NCBI GenBank assembly: GCA_004352715.1
Contig: SCFE01000051.1
Location: 1,729,500-1,793,499 of the forward strand
DNA from: Hofstenia miamia
Taxonomy: Eukaryota; Xenacoelomorpha; Acoela
Length of the DNA: 64,000 bases
Reading direction: 5' to 3'
Shown: positions 24,382 to 34,617 of the stretch, in pieces
Position numbering within the stretch: position 1 is the stretch's first letter
How the letters are laid out: each line of letters opens with the position of its first letter
Translations under genes and position numbers: made by a program
The notes under the pieces: model-generated
The model's database searches: none
What the model was told of the DNA's origin: nothing
The model's input: the letters and a program-made list of their open reading frames with translations, nothing else

Positions 24382-25086
24382 CGAAAAAATATGATTTTAG
24401 ACCTCAGCGAAATTATATCTTTTAAAAGCATCCAATAACCATCATTTGAAAAATTAATATAAATGTTTTAAAATAGTGTTTTTGAAGTATTTACTGGACA
24501 AAGTCTTATTTTAGAATTGGAGCAAAATATGGAAGAGCAAGCATGGCAAAGACCAAATACTCATTTTATTAAAGTAAAGATGTTAAACCAATAACTTTTT
24601 AACTCCTAGACAGTTGCATGCAAAGTAAAACTACTTGAAAAAAAATTTTTGATCCGCCAGACGAAATACGCTANNNNNNNNNNNNNNNNNNNNNNNNNNN
24701 NNNNNNNNNNNNNNNNNNNNNNNNNNNNNNNNNNNNNNNNNNNNNNNNNNNNNNNNNNNNNNNNNNNCGAAAAAATATGATTTTAGACCTCAGCGAAATT
24801 ATATCTTTTAAAAGCATCCAATAACCATCATTTGAAAAATTAATATAAATGTTTTAAAATAGTGTTTTTGAAGTATTTACTGGACAAAGTCTTTTTTTAG
24901 AATTGGAGCAAAATGTGAAAGAGCAAGAGGAATATAAACAGCGCATATGGGAGATGATGGCAAAGACCAAATACTCATTTTATTAAAGTAAAGATGTTAA
25001 ACCAATAACTTTTTAACTCCTAGACAGTTGCATGCAAAGTAAAACTACTTGAAAAAAAATTTTTGATCCGCCAGACGAAATACGCT
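24382..25086. repeat. About 300-bp duplicate flanking a 94-bp gap
   Basis: 24382-24673 and 24768-25086 are the same sequence on either side of the Ns at 24674-24767. The right copy has about 27 extra bases near 24930 (around gcgcatatgggagatg) and several SNPs. This is the same allelic-tandem pattern as the single-N junctions. Confidence 0.8.
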
Positions 25087-26520
25087 ACGTCCGTTTTAAT
25101 AGAAAATGTAAAATAAAAATTTTTTCTGGGTATAATTTTTACTATCTTCTAAGGTCAAGTTAAACATGTAAAGCGTTCTCAAATTTATGGACTATATCTG
25201 TAATTATTCTATCATCGATAAAACAACTTCCAATAAAAAAAATATTATCATTGCATTTTCGAAAACTACTTGTTCCCAAAATGTTTAATCTAACTGCTTT
25301 GCAGAACATTAATCTATTATAGTAGATAAATTCAACAGTCGTTAATAACAATAAATTACTCGTAAACAACTACACCATCTCAAATAAAATTGATTGAACT
25401 TAGGAAAGAGGGACTAAATTACCATTAATTAAAACTACACGGATGTTGAATTTCGAGTTCTAAAATATAGAGTTCAACTTTGTTTTTGCAGTGGAAGAGA
25501 TTAGTTTGGATGTTGTATTTATCAGTTAACCAATATGAGCTCTATCGTGATTTTTTATTTTTTGAAGTAGGCATTTTATTTTCTCAAATGATTTATGACA
25601 CATCTTATTCTACTGTGAATTACATTACAGGTATTGTATGAAAAAGGGGAACGAGTAGGCATTTGAGGACCACCAATTCGCAAAGTAGCTTCTGCTAAAT
25701 TCTGAATTCGATTTCTTCGGGGTTTTTAAAAGATGGAATTCCAACTTGAGATCAAAATAAAGAAATTCACGTCCCAGTATTCAAGATCTGTAGGAATTGC
25801 AAGTAATTGCAAATCTAGGTTCCAAATCCGATTTTGTTTAAAATTGTCCGGAATGGACATAAAACGACTAAAGAATTGTCAAAATTTCCTAACATGCTAT
25901 TTCTAAAACAACTTTTAATTCCAAATATGAAAAGGTGTGGGTATATTTTTGGCGACTTCGCAAAGTTTCATCAGATGCTAACTACTTACAGCGGCGCCAA
26001 AAATTGATTGTAATCTAGCACGCGACATTGAACAATTTGAGATTATACTTTGAATTTGTCCGACAAAACATACTATAAAGGCAGTTATAGTGAATGCAAC
26101 TTAATATGTTTCGATTCGCCGGTAGAAAGGAGTTCTACAAAGGTTATTATTATTGGGATATCGTTTTTCAATACTCTAAGAATTACATTTTAAAAGCCAT
26201 GCGTTTGAGGTTCGCCATTAAATGGTTCTTTTTAAAACCATCATTAGAATAATCACAAGCAGACGAATATCGAAAGAGATACCTGCGAATGAACTTCATT
26301 TTGATTTGATAGTATTAATTTGATCTATTTAAAAGAGCTCAACTAGTTATAATATTCAATCTAAGGGATTATCGATGAAAATATACGTGGCAAATCTGAT
26401 TGTGTGAATTTTAAAAAAATAAAAAAAATTCAAAAGCGGTATGATTAAAACTCGCCTCCACTTGTGTATATAAGAATATAATATCCAATACGTCATGCAT
26501 AATTATGTAATTTACTTTCA
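25087..26520. other. non-coding DNA
   Basis: No gene is supported. A 10-bp inverted pair, ATTTTTGGCG/CGCCAAAAAT, spans about 25949-26010; its meaning is unclear. Confidence 0.35.
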
Positions 26521-26794
26521 CTTGTCATTAAACTACCAATGTCGCGCAATCAAAAAAATACATCCAATATTTTTAAAAACAAATATCCAATCGAAAAAAT
26601 GCTAGTTTCTGTACTGGTTTATAAATATAGATGTGACGAATGCAATATTTCCTACATCAGGGAAATTAACGCGATTTCATCAACATCATGCAAAAAAGAA
26701 GCATTTTAATATAATAATGAAAACACCAAATACAAAGATTGCAGAAGCTCTGATTTTAAAGACTATTAACAAAGATCCTCTACTAAATAAGTAA
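26521..26794 (+). pseudogene. Penelope-like retroelement relic: GIY-YIG endonuclease region
   Basis: The plus strand carries the linker and GIY-YIG endonuclease start of a Penelope-like element: NIFKNKYPIEKML, then SVLVYKYRCDECNISYIREIN. This fits the family pattern of a basic linker, then VYKY.C..C...YIGET. The YIG motif has become YIR. A frameshift near 26672 leads to a second frame, RFHQHHAKKKHFN, then EALILKTINKDPLLNK and a stop at 26792, which matches the family's C-terminal EALLIKK..P.LNK pattern. The reverse transcriptase that should precede it is not visible. Penelope-like elements copy by target-primed reverse transcription; this copy is dead. A (TA)n tract follows at 26969-26997. 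Confidence 0.65.
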
Positions 26795-26966
26795 CAAAGA
26801 AACAGGAGCATACTAAATGTATCTTAAGTGCATGCAAATTTGTAATACATTGTAAATACCATACCCACAAATTTTGTATTTTTATGATGATTCTCGAAAT
26901 ATGAGCATATTACATTTATTACAAGTGCATGAAAATTTAAAAAGCTTTTAGTGTTGTACATTGTAA

Positions 26967-26999
<33 letters not shown>

Positions 27000-27505
27000 A
27001 AGAACAGTAAATATTGGTAGGTGAAAAATAACAGCTACAAAATTGTACTATATTCTATACGTGTTTCACAACAATACCATCACATGAACGATACGTCATA
27101 AATGATTTATTATATGCATGATGAAAATACTTGTAATGATAGTTTCATTAGTGGATTTTAAGACAAATGAATGCATAGAAAGAGAAAATTAGTACTCTAC
27201 TCAATTGTAACCGCTGTTCAATTTACTGCTTAAAATCGATCATGAGATCCGGTGAGAGTAAAAAACCATTACATTGAAATAATTTTAGATTCATCCAAAT
27301 GAACTGCCCACGAGTTCAAAAGTTCACGGTCAAAGTGTATCTCATGAACGTTGGATTATGTTGAATTATCATAGTTGGAATAGCATTATTAACCGAACAC
27401 TGCTTCGACGTTATTTCCAAATTAAATTAAGAATGCTCATACACAATGTGGTAATTACATATACACACATATAATTAAGTCGAGATATTATTTTTTCTCA
27501 ATCAG
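26795..27505. other. non-coding DNA with a (TA)n tract
   Basis: A (TA)n run lies at 26969-26997. No gene is visible. Confidence 0.4.
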
Positions 27506-27509
27506 TTAA

Positions 27510-27590
27510 GGGGGTGCCACACGATTAGTCTTTTGACTATAGTCAAAAAACTTTTTTGACTAGTCAAAAGACTAACCGTGTGGCACCCCC
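27510..27590. repeat. 81-bp hairpin formed by two facing copies of the element end
   Basis: The left end of the 1.07-kb element is followed at once by an inverted copy of itself (GACTAACCGTGTGGCACCCCC, ending 27590). The arms of about 39 bp differ by one substitution and a 2-nt indel, and the spacer is almost nil. Confidence 0.8.
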
Positions 27591-27947
27591 CAATAGTCAA
27601 CTTATTGTAATTTTGAAAGAAAATGGGAATTTTGATTTTAAATAACTTTGCACTTTCATCTCAAATGTCACTAATAAATAAACAATATAATTAAGATCGT
27701 GGCCATTACTCTTTCTCTATTCCGATTATAGAAGCATAACAGTTTTATTCACATAGAATTTATCTAATTATTTAGTAATAAACAAATTGCAAAAAATCAA
27801 GATTTCATTAACCACATCACAATAATTTTGGCTAAAAATATGATCAATTTATTTGTTAAATTTGTTTAGCAATGTTGTTCTATTTTGTGTTAATCGCTGT
27901 AAAATTGTTAATTAATTTCATTCGAAAACATGCATGTCTCATGTTTT

Positions 27948-28128
27948 GGGTGTTTACACGGTGACACGAGACATAAGATACTCGAGAAAATCAAAATCTT
28001 TTGATATTCGAATGTTTTTCAAGTGCTCTACTTGAGTGGTAGAATGTCGCGTGTTTTGGGTGTTTAGACGTGACATTCGCTCATTAAAAACACAAGACAT
28101 GCATGTCTCATGTCACGTGTAAACGGGG
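27948..28128. repeat. Nested inverted repeat inside the 1.07-kb element
   Basis: GGTGTTTACACGGTGACACG on the left pairs with CGTGTCACGTGTAAAC-type sequence on the right, ending CGTGTAAACGGGG at 28128. ACATGCATGTCTCATGT also occurs twice directly (27928-27944 and 28096-28112), and GAATGTC/GACATTC forms an inner hairpin near 28041-28078. It is probably a second MITE nested in the first; its target duplication is not clear. Confidence 0.5.
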
Positions 28129-28582
28129 TATAAGATAGGCGCAACCAAACAACTTGTTGAAATTGCTTTAGCGCGTTTTTAAACCCAATTCCTTTGGAGC
28201 GAGAGCGGTTTCAGAGGCTAGTTGATTGCGTAGCTCATTTTGAATTTTCCATAAAGATTGCAACCTGCTAATTGGGTTAAATGTTTACATAATTTTTTAC
28301 ATATGCGCTTGTTTATGAGTGATCAATAAATTATTTAATACTCGCATTCGTGAGCGTAGAGTACGTGGCCTATTTAATACATCATCCGAAATGTTCTCCC
28401 GTCAGCTACAGTTGAAATGTAATTTTTGTACATGTATATGCAATGCAATTTACGCAGAAACCTCTTTTGACTATTAGTCAAAATATTTGACTATTAGTCA
28501 AATTTTTCTACTAATAGACAAAAGAATGCAAAACCGCAATTTTGACTATAGTCAAAAGACTAACCGTGTGGCACTCGCTTTA

Positions 28583-29037
28583 ATTTTTAATAATGGGTTG
28601 CGATTAATTAGGTAATTTGATAGATCGTTTTAGTATAACTTACTCCTAAGCTGTCATCTTTAGATTTGCCTATAAACCATCTGTGCATATTTTTTGTAAC
28701 TAAATAATTGCTCAAAGCACTGTCCACGAAAAATATTTGAACATTAATAATTTTTAATTAGCTCAGATTCATAACATCTTTATGGGATTATCTATAAATG
28801 TAAGCAAAATTATTTAAATTTTATGTATATAACTTACAGATAATGACAAATTCACTAAAAAGCACTGATTTAACTAAAACAGCAGTGATCATATTTTCTA
28901 TTGAAACAGGTGAAATTCATTATAAATTATGTGTAATGCATTTGATACGCACACTCATCTTACGTTCTTAGCAAACACGTTTTTCACGATAGTAACACAA
29001 CATTTTAGTTTACCTATCTTTAACTGTCCTACACAAT

Positions 29038-29087
<50 letters not shown>

Positions 29088-30661
29088 TGCTTTTCAATTT
29101 TCTTCTCTTCGGATTTGGGGGCTGTGCTACATCTACGGGTGAACAGGAATTGATATTCTCCAAACTACGCAACCTACTAAAAAATCCGCATTCAATCCGC
29201 CTCCCCATATTTAATTATTTTGAAGTTTGCATTTTAAAGGTGTTTCAAAATTCAAATTCAAAAATCCAAATTGAAAAAGTCAAATACAAAAGTTATAAGT
29301 TCGGAAGAAAAATCAGCCGTAAAAATATCTTCCGAATAGAAATAGTCGCAACACAAAACGTGCTCTAATAACGATGATACATTTGGTATAGCTTGAAAAA
29401 ATCACTGTCACGTGAATTTATATTCATAAAACTAAAAAATGTATAAAAAAAATTGCAAATCCGCAAAAAATACCTCAATTATTTCCAACAAATTTGCATT
29501 CGTATTTTCGCAGGGATTTATCCAGTCCATGTCCAACCTTGAGTATACCACATTTCAGTTCTGATAAGATGGGGAGATTAGAGTTTTGCTTCTTTCTTGC
29601 ATCACTCTTTTGCAAATTTTAGTACATTTTCTTTGATAATGATCCATGAAATTATAATTGAATGTATTCAACATTCTGTAACAAATCTAGTCTTTCTGTT
29701 AAAAGACATATCTGCTGAAATTGTATTAAAAACGTGCATTCGATCTTTAGTTAAATTATAAAAGCATTAATTTCTGGCTTATTGTGAATAACATTTCTGC
29801 CAAAGGCATAAGACAATTATACTTTTGTTAAACTATGATAAGAATTAGTTCATTATCAAAGCAAAAGTTTGACTTTTCAGTATCTTCTTTCCTAATAAGC
29901 AAGATTTCAGGTGGGATTTATGGTATTTTTCCTCACTGTTCAAATACTATTAGTTGATAGGGACCTTGAAGAAACTTTTTAGTTACGGGATCGAAGTAAA
30001 TCAATTATCGATTGCAAATATTGGAATTTTTAAGCCACTTATAAAATACTCTTTTAGACTAAGCCGGAATGTTGGTCCTTTATCTAGATATGGTTTTTTG
30101 TTTATCACAAATCATTACTATATTGCTTCCGTATTTGGATGGTTTATTAGTTATGAACATCTTAAAAAAGAGAGCTCCCACAAAATGCTATGAGTAATTG
30201 TTCATCCAAAGTGCAATATTATGAAGAGCCTTTACAATTTTGGCAATTGGAAATATATGTTTTTCCTAATACATCTAATCGGTACAAATATTCAGTTTTT
30301 CTAATTTTCAATTACCAAATCTTTAACAATTGATTAACAAGTTTAATATATTTCCACGCGTCAAGAATTTTCACCACATACGTCAATTTTGGGCATTCCA
30401 TACTTCTAATGTTGTTAAATAATTATCATTTAATTCCTTGACAATACTTCTAAATAAGGCGTTCGCTTCCTTTATACTGGTTTCTTATGTAGTGGAATTT
30501 TTTACTATAATTCTCCCTTTTTATATTTAACCATTGCATTGTATTTATTACTGGATCTGTTCAAATGAAAGCATTCCTGAAATGTTTTACTTCGTTTGCA
30601 ATTGATGTAGGACAAATTCTAAGATTGAAAATATTCATTGAAGGTATTTTTTTCATCATTA
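28583..30661. other. non-coding DNA with a (TA)n tract
   Basis: A (TA)n tract occupies 29040-29083. Open frames at 28929-29153, 29087-29368 and 29954-30193 are unrecognised or read through the repeat. No gene is supported. Confidence 0.35.
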
Positions 30662-30882
30662 TTATTTGCAGATTTCCATGTAAAAATATTTTACAATAAT
30701 TTGTTCTTTATCGAAATCTATTAGTTGCTCTGATTTATCAATTGCATTAGGCTTATTGTAGGCTGCCTTTTTTACTTTACAAGTTTGAATTTGATATTCT
30801 CTCTCATCAGAATTAGGCACACAATCTGGGCTTATGTTACTGAGTATGAGATCAATAACATCCATTTCATCACATTTAGCTA
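30662..30882 (-). CDS. Possible exon or ORF fragment, unrecognised
   Basis: The minus strand has about 70 open codons of mixed, charged composition (AKCDEMDVIDLILSNISPD, CVPNSDEREYQIQ, AIDKSEQLIDFDKEQI), ending in TAA. A possible acceptor (gcttattag) precedes it at about 30883. The composition is better than chance for this base content, but no family is recognised and there is no corroborating neighbour. Confidence 0.22.
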
Positions 30883-32545
30883 ATAAGCATTCAATTAGAA
30901 ATCATATGTTCTAAACAAATAGAAACATTGTTATAGAATTCTATCAAAACTGTTTAAGTGATTTGAACTCCAACAACTTTGTGCACAAAGGAGCGGTGAT
31001 GGTTGCGAAGCCTGTCTGTTTACTTTGTGGTAGACAGATGACGAGCTGTGGAAATGCTGCTAGCAAGACAGCTGGTTCCTAGGCTATGAGTGCGTCTCAT
31101 AGGGCAGTCATGTCAGGAACAACTCTTTCTTCTGCCTATGGGATATGTCAAGAGCCAGCATTTGCCAGGGTAATCAAACTATTCTCACGATTAAACCGAC
31201 CTTTGTAGTCTCACTATTACGAGTAAGGTCTGGAACCAAATCGTGGTTTCATCCACTGTTCAGTCTGTCGATTGGTACAGTAACCACGACCCATATTATG
31301 TTCTGGGTTAATATATTAGAGGTTTATATGCCACGACAATTTTGATCAACTGGTGATTTTTGTGTTAAAAACTGCTTTAGAAAATTATCCACCAATTGCC
31401 GTAATTGCGAAAAAATTTGTGAACCCATGTGATTCAGTCTATGCTATATTGGCACACAAAAATCAATTGCTACTACCTTCACCCAAATGAAGCATCGACT
31501 TCAAGTTAGTACGTTAAGAGTATCTCTCATTTTTTCAAGAATCAGCTTCACTTACATTTTGTTTCGTGATTAATCGGTCATAAAATTTAATCACCTTTTA
31601 ATTAGTTTTTATCATTTTCATCCATTAATCGTCTTTTCCCAACCTTAATTTTTGAAAGATTAATCACTCATTAATAGGTATTAAGAATTATAAAAAAGAG
31701 TGACGAAATCGCTTCAATGCTAAAATATTTCTGCCTAAAACAGCGAATAGATTGAAACGTAGTTGATTATAACGCTCAAACACAGTAAACAAAATCCAAG
31801 TATATTTATCGACTACTTATAAAAAAGCTGTAAGCGTAACATTATGATTTACTGTTACAAATAACAGTACTTCATTTTAGTGCTTTTAAAGCAAAGTGTT
31901 CAACAATTTGTTGCGATGCTCACATAAAATTTCGGAGTTATTGTTGTAAATGTATTTCTGTTTCTGTACAATATTTTTGTTATTTCAGAAATTATAACTT
32001 AAACTAGAGAGTACGCAGTGTGGTTGAGTTGGGTTGGGTTGATAAATCTTAGATTTACTTGAAGAAGAATATCACCCAAGTATGTATGAAAGATTAATGC
32101 TCTCCATTTAAAAATAATTGTTGCTTATATAGTTTGCGTCGGGTTAAGTTAGAGTTGGTTACATGTAGCTTAGTCAAACTTGTAACGAGCCGAAATTTTT
32201 AAGCTTGGCTTGGCTCGGGTCGACTGGGCTCGACTTGGCTCATTTTAATCTTGGGTATGTTCGCCTTGGTTTGCCACTTCGAACCTTTCAATGAGGCTCG
32301 TTTCAGCACGATAATTTTTTTAAAAATATTGGGTTCTCGAAATTTTTTAGTTTTACATAGCTTTTCCTATAATTTAATAAACATTTTAAAATAAAAATAT
32401 GAGTACGGTACATTGAAGGAAAAAAATTAGGGAAAATCTACAATGGGATTACCAAGCAGAACTATAAATTTACTTTGATTAAAAAGCCTGGTTTTTGGAT
32501 CTTTGTATATCTAATGCAGTACTCAAGCTTGGCTCGGCTCGTTGC
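30883..32545. other. non-coding DNA with a GC-richer island and GGCTCG-rich repeat
   Basis: 31000-31320 is clearly richer in G+C than its surroundings but is interrupted by stops in all frames I read. 32190-32300 has repeated GGCTCG/TCGACT words. No gene is supported. Confidence 0.35.
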
Positions 32546-33272
32546 AAGATCGGATGGTGGACAAGTCTGGCATACATCCACGTATTAGGGGAAAACCAAA
32601 GGCATCCTTATCCTAGAAGCTCGACTCGTTGACAAGTCTGAGTTTAGGTACAGTAGAGCAGAGTAAGCGAAATTTCTTACAAACTCCAATTGTTTTGAGG
32701 CAAAATTAAGGTCCAAATCTATTTAAAAAATTAAATAAGCCTCATTAACGATGGAACGGCGCGTAAATAAATCACGTTACAAAATTATAATTGAATGCAT
32801 TAACCAGTGAAAGACATGAGCAAGTTCAGTACCATATAGAAAGCGTTTGCGCTGTTGTTACCACAATTAAATAGTAACAGATAGGTAATTAGCTATTAAT
32901 AGCCAACATATTAAAATACTAAAATAGAAGGCTTCTACTCTACATTTCCGCTTATAAGAAATTTTTTTGTAACGCTTCTCCTTAAATACTGACGGTTTTA
33001 ATTTAATTAATTTCTTAGCATTACAACAGAAACGTTATCTAAAATATTAAATCTGTAATGACCAGATGCAACAACAACAGACGCAAATAGATTGGCCCAC
33101 TATTAAAAGCAAAGGTGAAGAACTTATTGATGTTTTTAGTTTTAATTTTGTAATGTTTGCAGACGCTGGATAAGAATTATGCCTCAGGTATTCATGCCTA
33201 CACTTGTAGAAAAATTTTATAATAGTTTCATTCACTGATATGTAATATTCAAAGAATACCTAATATAGCTTG

Positions 33273-33312
<40 letters not shown>

Positions 33313-34070
33313 NNNNNNNNNNNNNNNNNNNNAAGATCGGATGGTGGACAAGTCTGGCATACATCCACGTATTAGGGGAAAACCAAAGGCATCCTTATCC
33401 TAGAAGCTCGACTCGTTGACAAGTCTGAGTTTAGGTACAGTAGAGCAGAGTAAGCGAAATTTCTTACAAACTCCAATTGTTTTGAGGCAAAATTAAGGTC
33501 CAAATCTATTTAAAAAATTAAATAAGCCTCATTAACGATGGAACGGCGCGTAAATAAATCACGTTACAAAATTATAATTGAATGCATTAACCAGTGAAAG
33601 ACATGAGCAAGTTCAGTACCATATAGAAAGCGTTTGCGCTGTTGTTACCACAATTAAATAGTAACAGATAGGTAATTAGCTATTAATAGCCAACATATTA
33701 AAATACTAAAATAGAAGGCTTCTACTCTACATTTCCGCTTATAAGAAATTTTTTTGTAACGCTTCTCCTTAAATACTGACGGTTTTAATTTAATTAATTT
33801 CTTAGCATTACAACAGAAACGTTATCTAAAATATTAAATCTGTAATGACCAGATGCAACAACAACAGACGCAAATAGATTGGCCCACTATTAAAAGCAAA
33901 GGTGAAGAACTTATTGATGTTTTTAGTTTTAATTTTGTAATGTTTGCAGACGCTGGATAAGAATTATGCCTCAGGTATTCATGCCTACACTTGTAGAAAA
34001 ATTTTATAATAGTTTCATTCACTGATATGTAATATTCAAAGAATACCTAATATAGCTTGTTTTGACATAT
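32546..34070. repeat. About 738-bp duplicate flanking a 20-bp gap
   Basis: 32546-33283 and 33333-34070 appear identical over the stretches I compared (offset 787). They are separated by a (TA)n run and 20 Ns (33313-33332). Both end at the same boundary before a (TA)n tract, long in the left copy and short in the right. The matching 62-codon minus frames at 33047-33235 and 33834-34022 are therefore one sequence counted twice. Confidence 0.85.
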
Positions 34071-34099
34071 ATATATATATTGAAAAACAACCAAAATTT

Positions 34100-34146
34100 T
34101 AATTGAAAGTACTTTAGGTACTTACTGTACCTTCGTCAGTCAAAAC
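34100..34146 (-). other. Degenerate hammerhead-ribozyme-like motif next to a Penelope relic
   Basis: On the minus strand CTGACGA is followed by a perfect 6-bp stem, AGGTAC/GTACCT, with loop AGTAA, and then AAAGTAC. Active hammerheads have CTGANGA, stem II, then GAAA. Here the first core half and stem II fit, but the G of GAA is lost, so it should be inactive. Hammerhead motifs are known in the terminal repeats of Penelope-like elements, and this one lies about 120 bp past the GIY-YIG frame on the same strand, where such a repeat is expected. Confidence 0.35.
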
Positions 34147-34265
34147 CAAAAATTTATTTGGTTGTAAAAATATAAATTTACAAATTATTAATTAAATTAA
34201 ATTAAACTAAATAAGTGAAGATTTTGATGAGATTTTGTATTTAAATTAGGTTTCTCTTCCTTAAT

Positions 34266-34570
34266 TTAAATTGATTCTGTGATCTTGGTGCATTTGTGTT
34301 TCATTAAAATATTAAAGTCAGATGTTGATGCTTTATGTATTTTTGAGTGCATATAAATTTCGGATTGTAAGTGTCCATAGAGATGTTCTTGAATTCGAGT
34401 CTTCAAATGTCTTTTGGTTTCACCAATGTAGAAGCTGTCATACTTCTGACAATGATATTTGTAAACAATGGAATTTGTAAGCATTTTGAATTGGATCCTT
34501 GTTACGAATTAAATTTGATGTTTTTTCTGAATTTAAAATTGGTATAATTCTTGATTTCCTTAGTTTTCTA
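34266..34570 (-). pseudogene. Penelope-like retroelement relic: GIY-YIG endonuclease
   Basis: The minus-strand frame from 34484 reads SIVYKYHCQKYDSFYIGETK, then RHLKTRIQEHLYGHL: the GIY-YIG nuclease core (VYKY.C......YIGET..... R..EH) that Penelope-like elements carry after their reverse transcriptase. Upstream (about 34485-34570) another frame gives RKSRIIPILNSEKTSNLIRN then KDPIQNAYKF, the usual linker, so a frameshift near 34480 separates the two. The frame ends at 34266, just after the ITESI residues, and the reverse transcriptase is absent, replaced upstream by a (TA)n tract at 34578-34614. The relic plus its 3' region sits between two (TA)n tracts. The element nicks target DNA and primes reverse transcription in intact form; this copy cannot. 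Confidence 0.8.
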
Positions 34571-34573
34571 TTT

Positions 34574-34577
<4 letters not shown>

Positions 34578-34614
<37 letters not shown>
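34578..34614. repeat. (TA)n microsatellite
   Basis: About 18 TA units form the 5' boundary of the Penelope relic. Confidence 0.9.

Positions 34615-34617
<3 letters not shown>

Larger units (their letters stand above)
27509..28579. mobile_element. 1.07-kb non-autonomous TIR element with 3-bp TTA duplication
   Basis: The left end is AGGGGGTGCCACACGATTAG and the inverted right end is AGCGAGTGCCACACGGTTAG, each followed by TCTTTTGACTATAGTC, giving TIRs of about 36 bp with three differences. TTA flanks both sides (27506-27508 and 28580-28582), suggesting a PIF/Harbinger-type insertion. Subterminal regions repeat a palindromic motif close to TTTGACTATAGTCAAA, about two copies on the left and three on the right. 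No transposase fragment is visible, so the element needs a helper. Confidence 0.68.

Noticed and set aside
33047-34022. Two identical 62-aa minus-strand ORFs that could look like tandem paralogues
   Set aside because: They lie in the falsely duplicated block around the gap at 33313-33332 and are one sequence shown twice.
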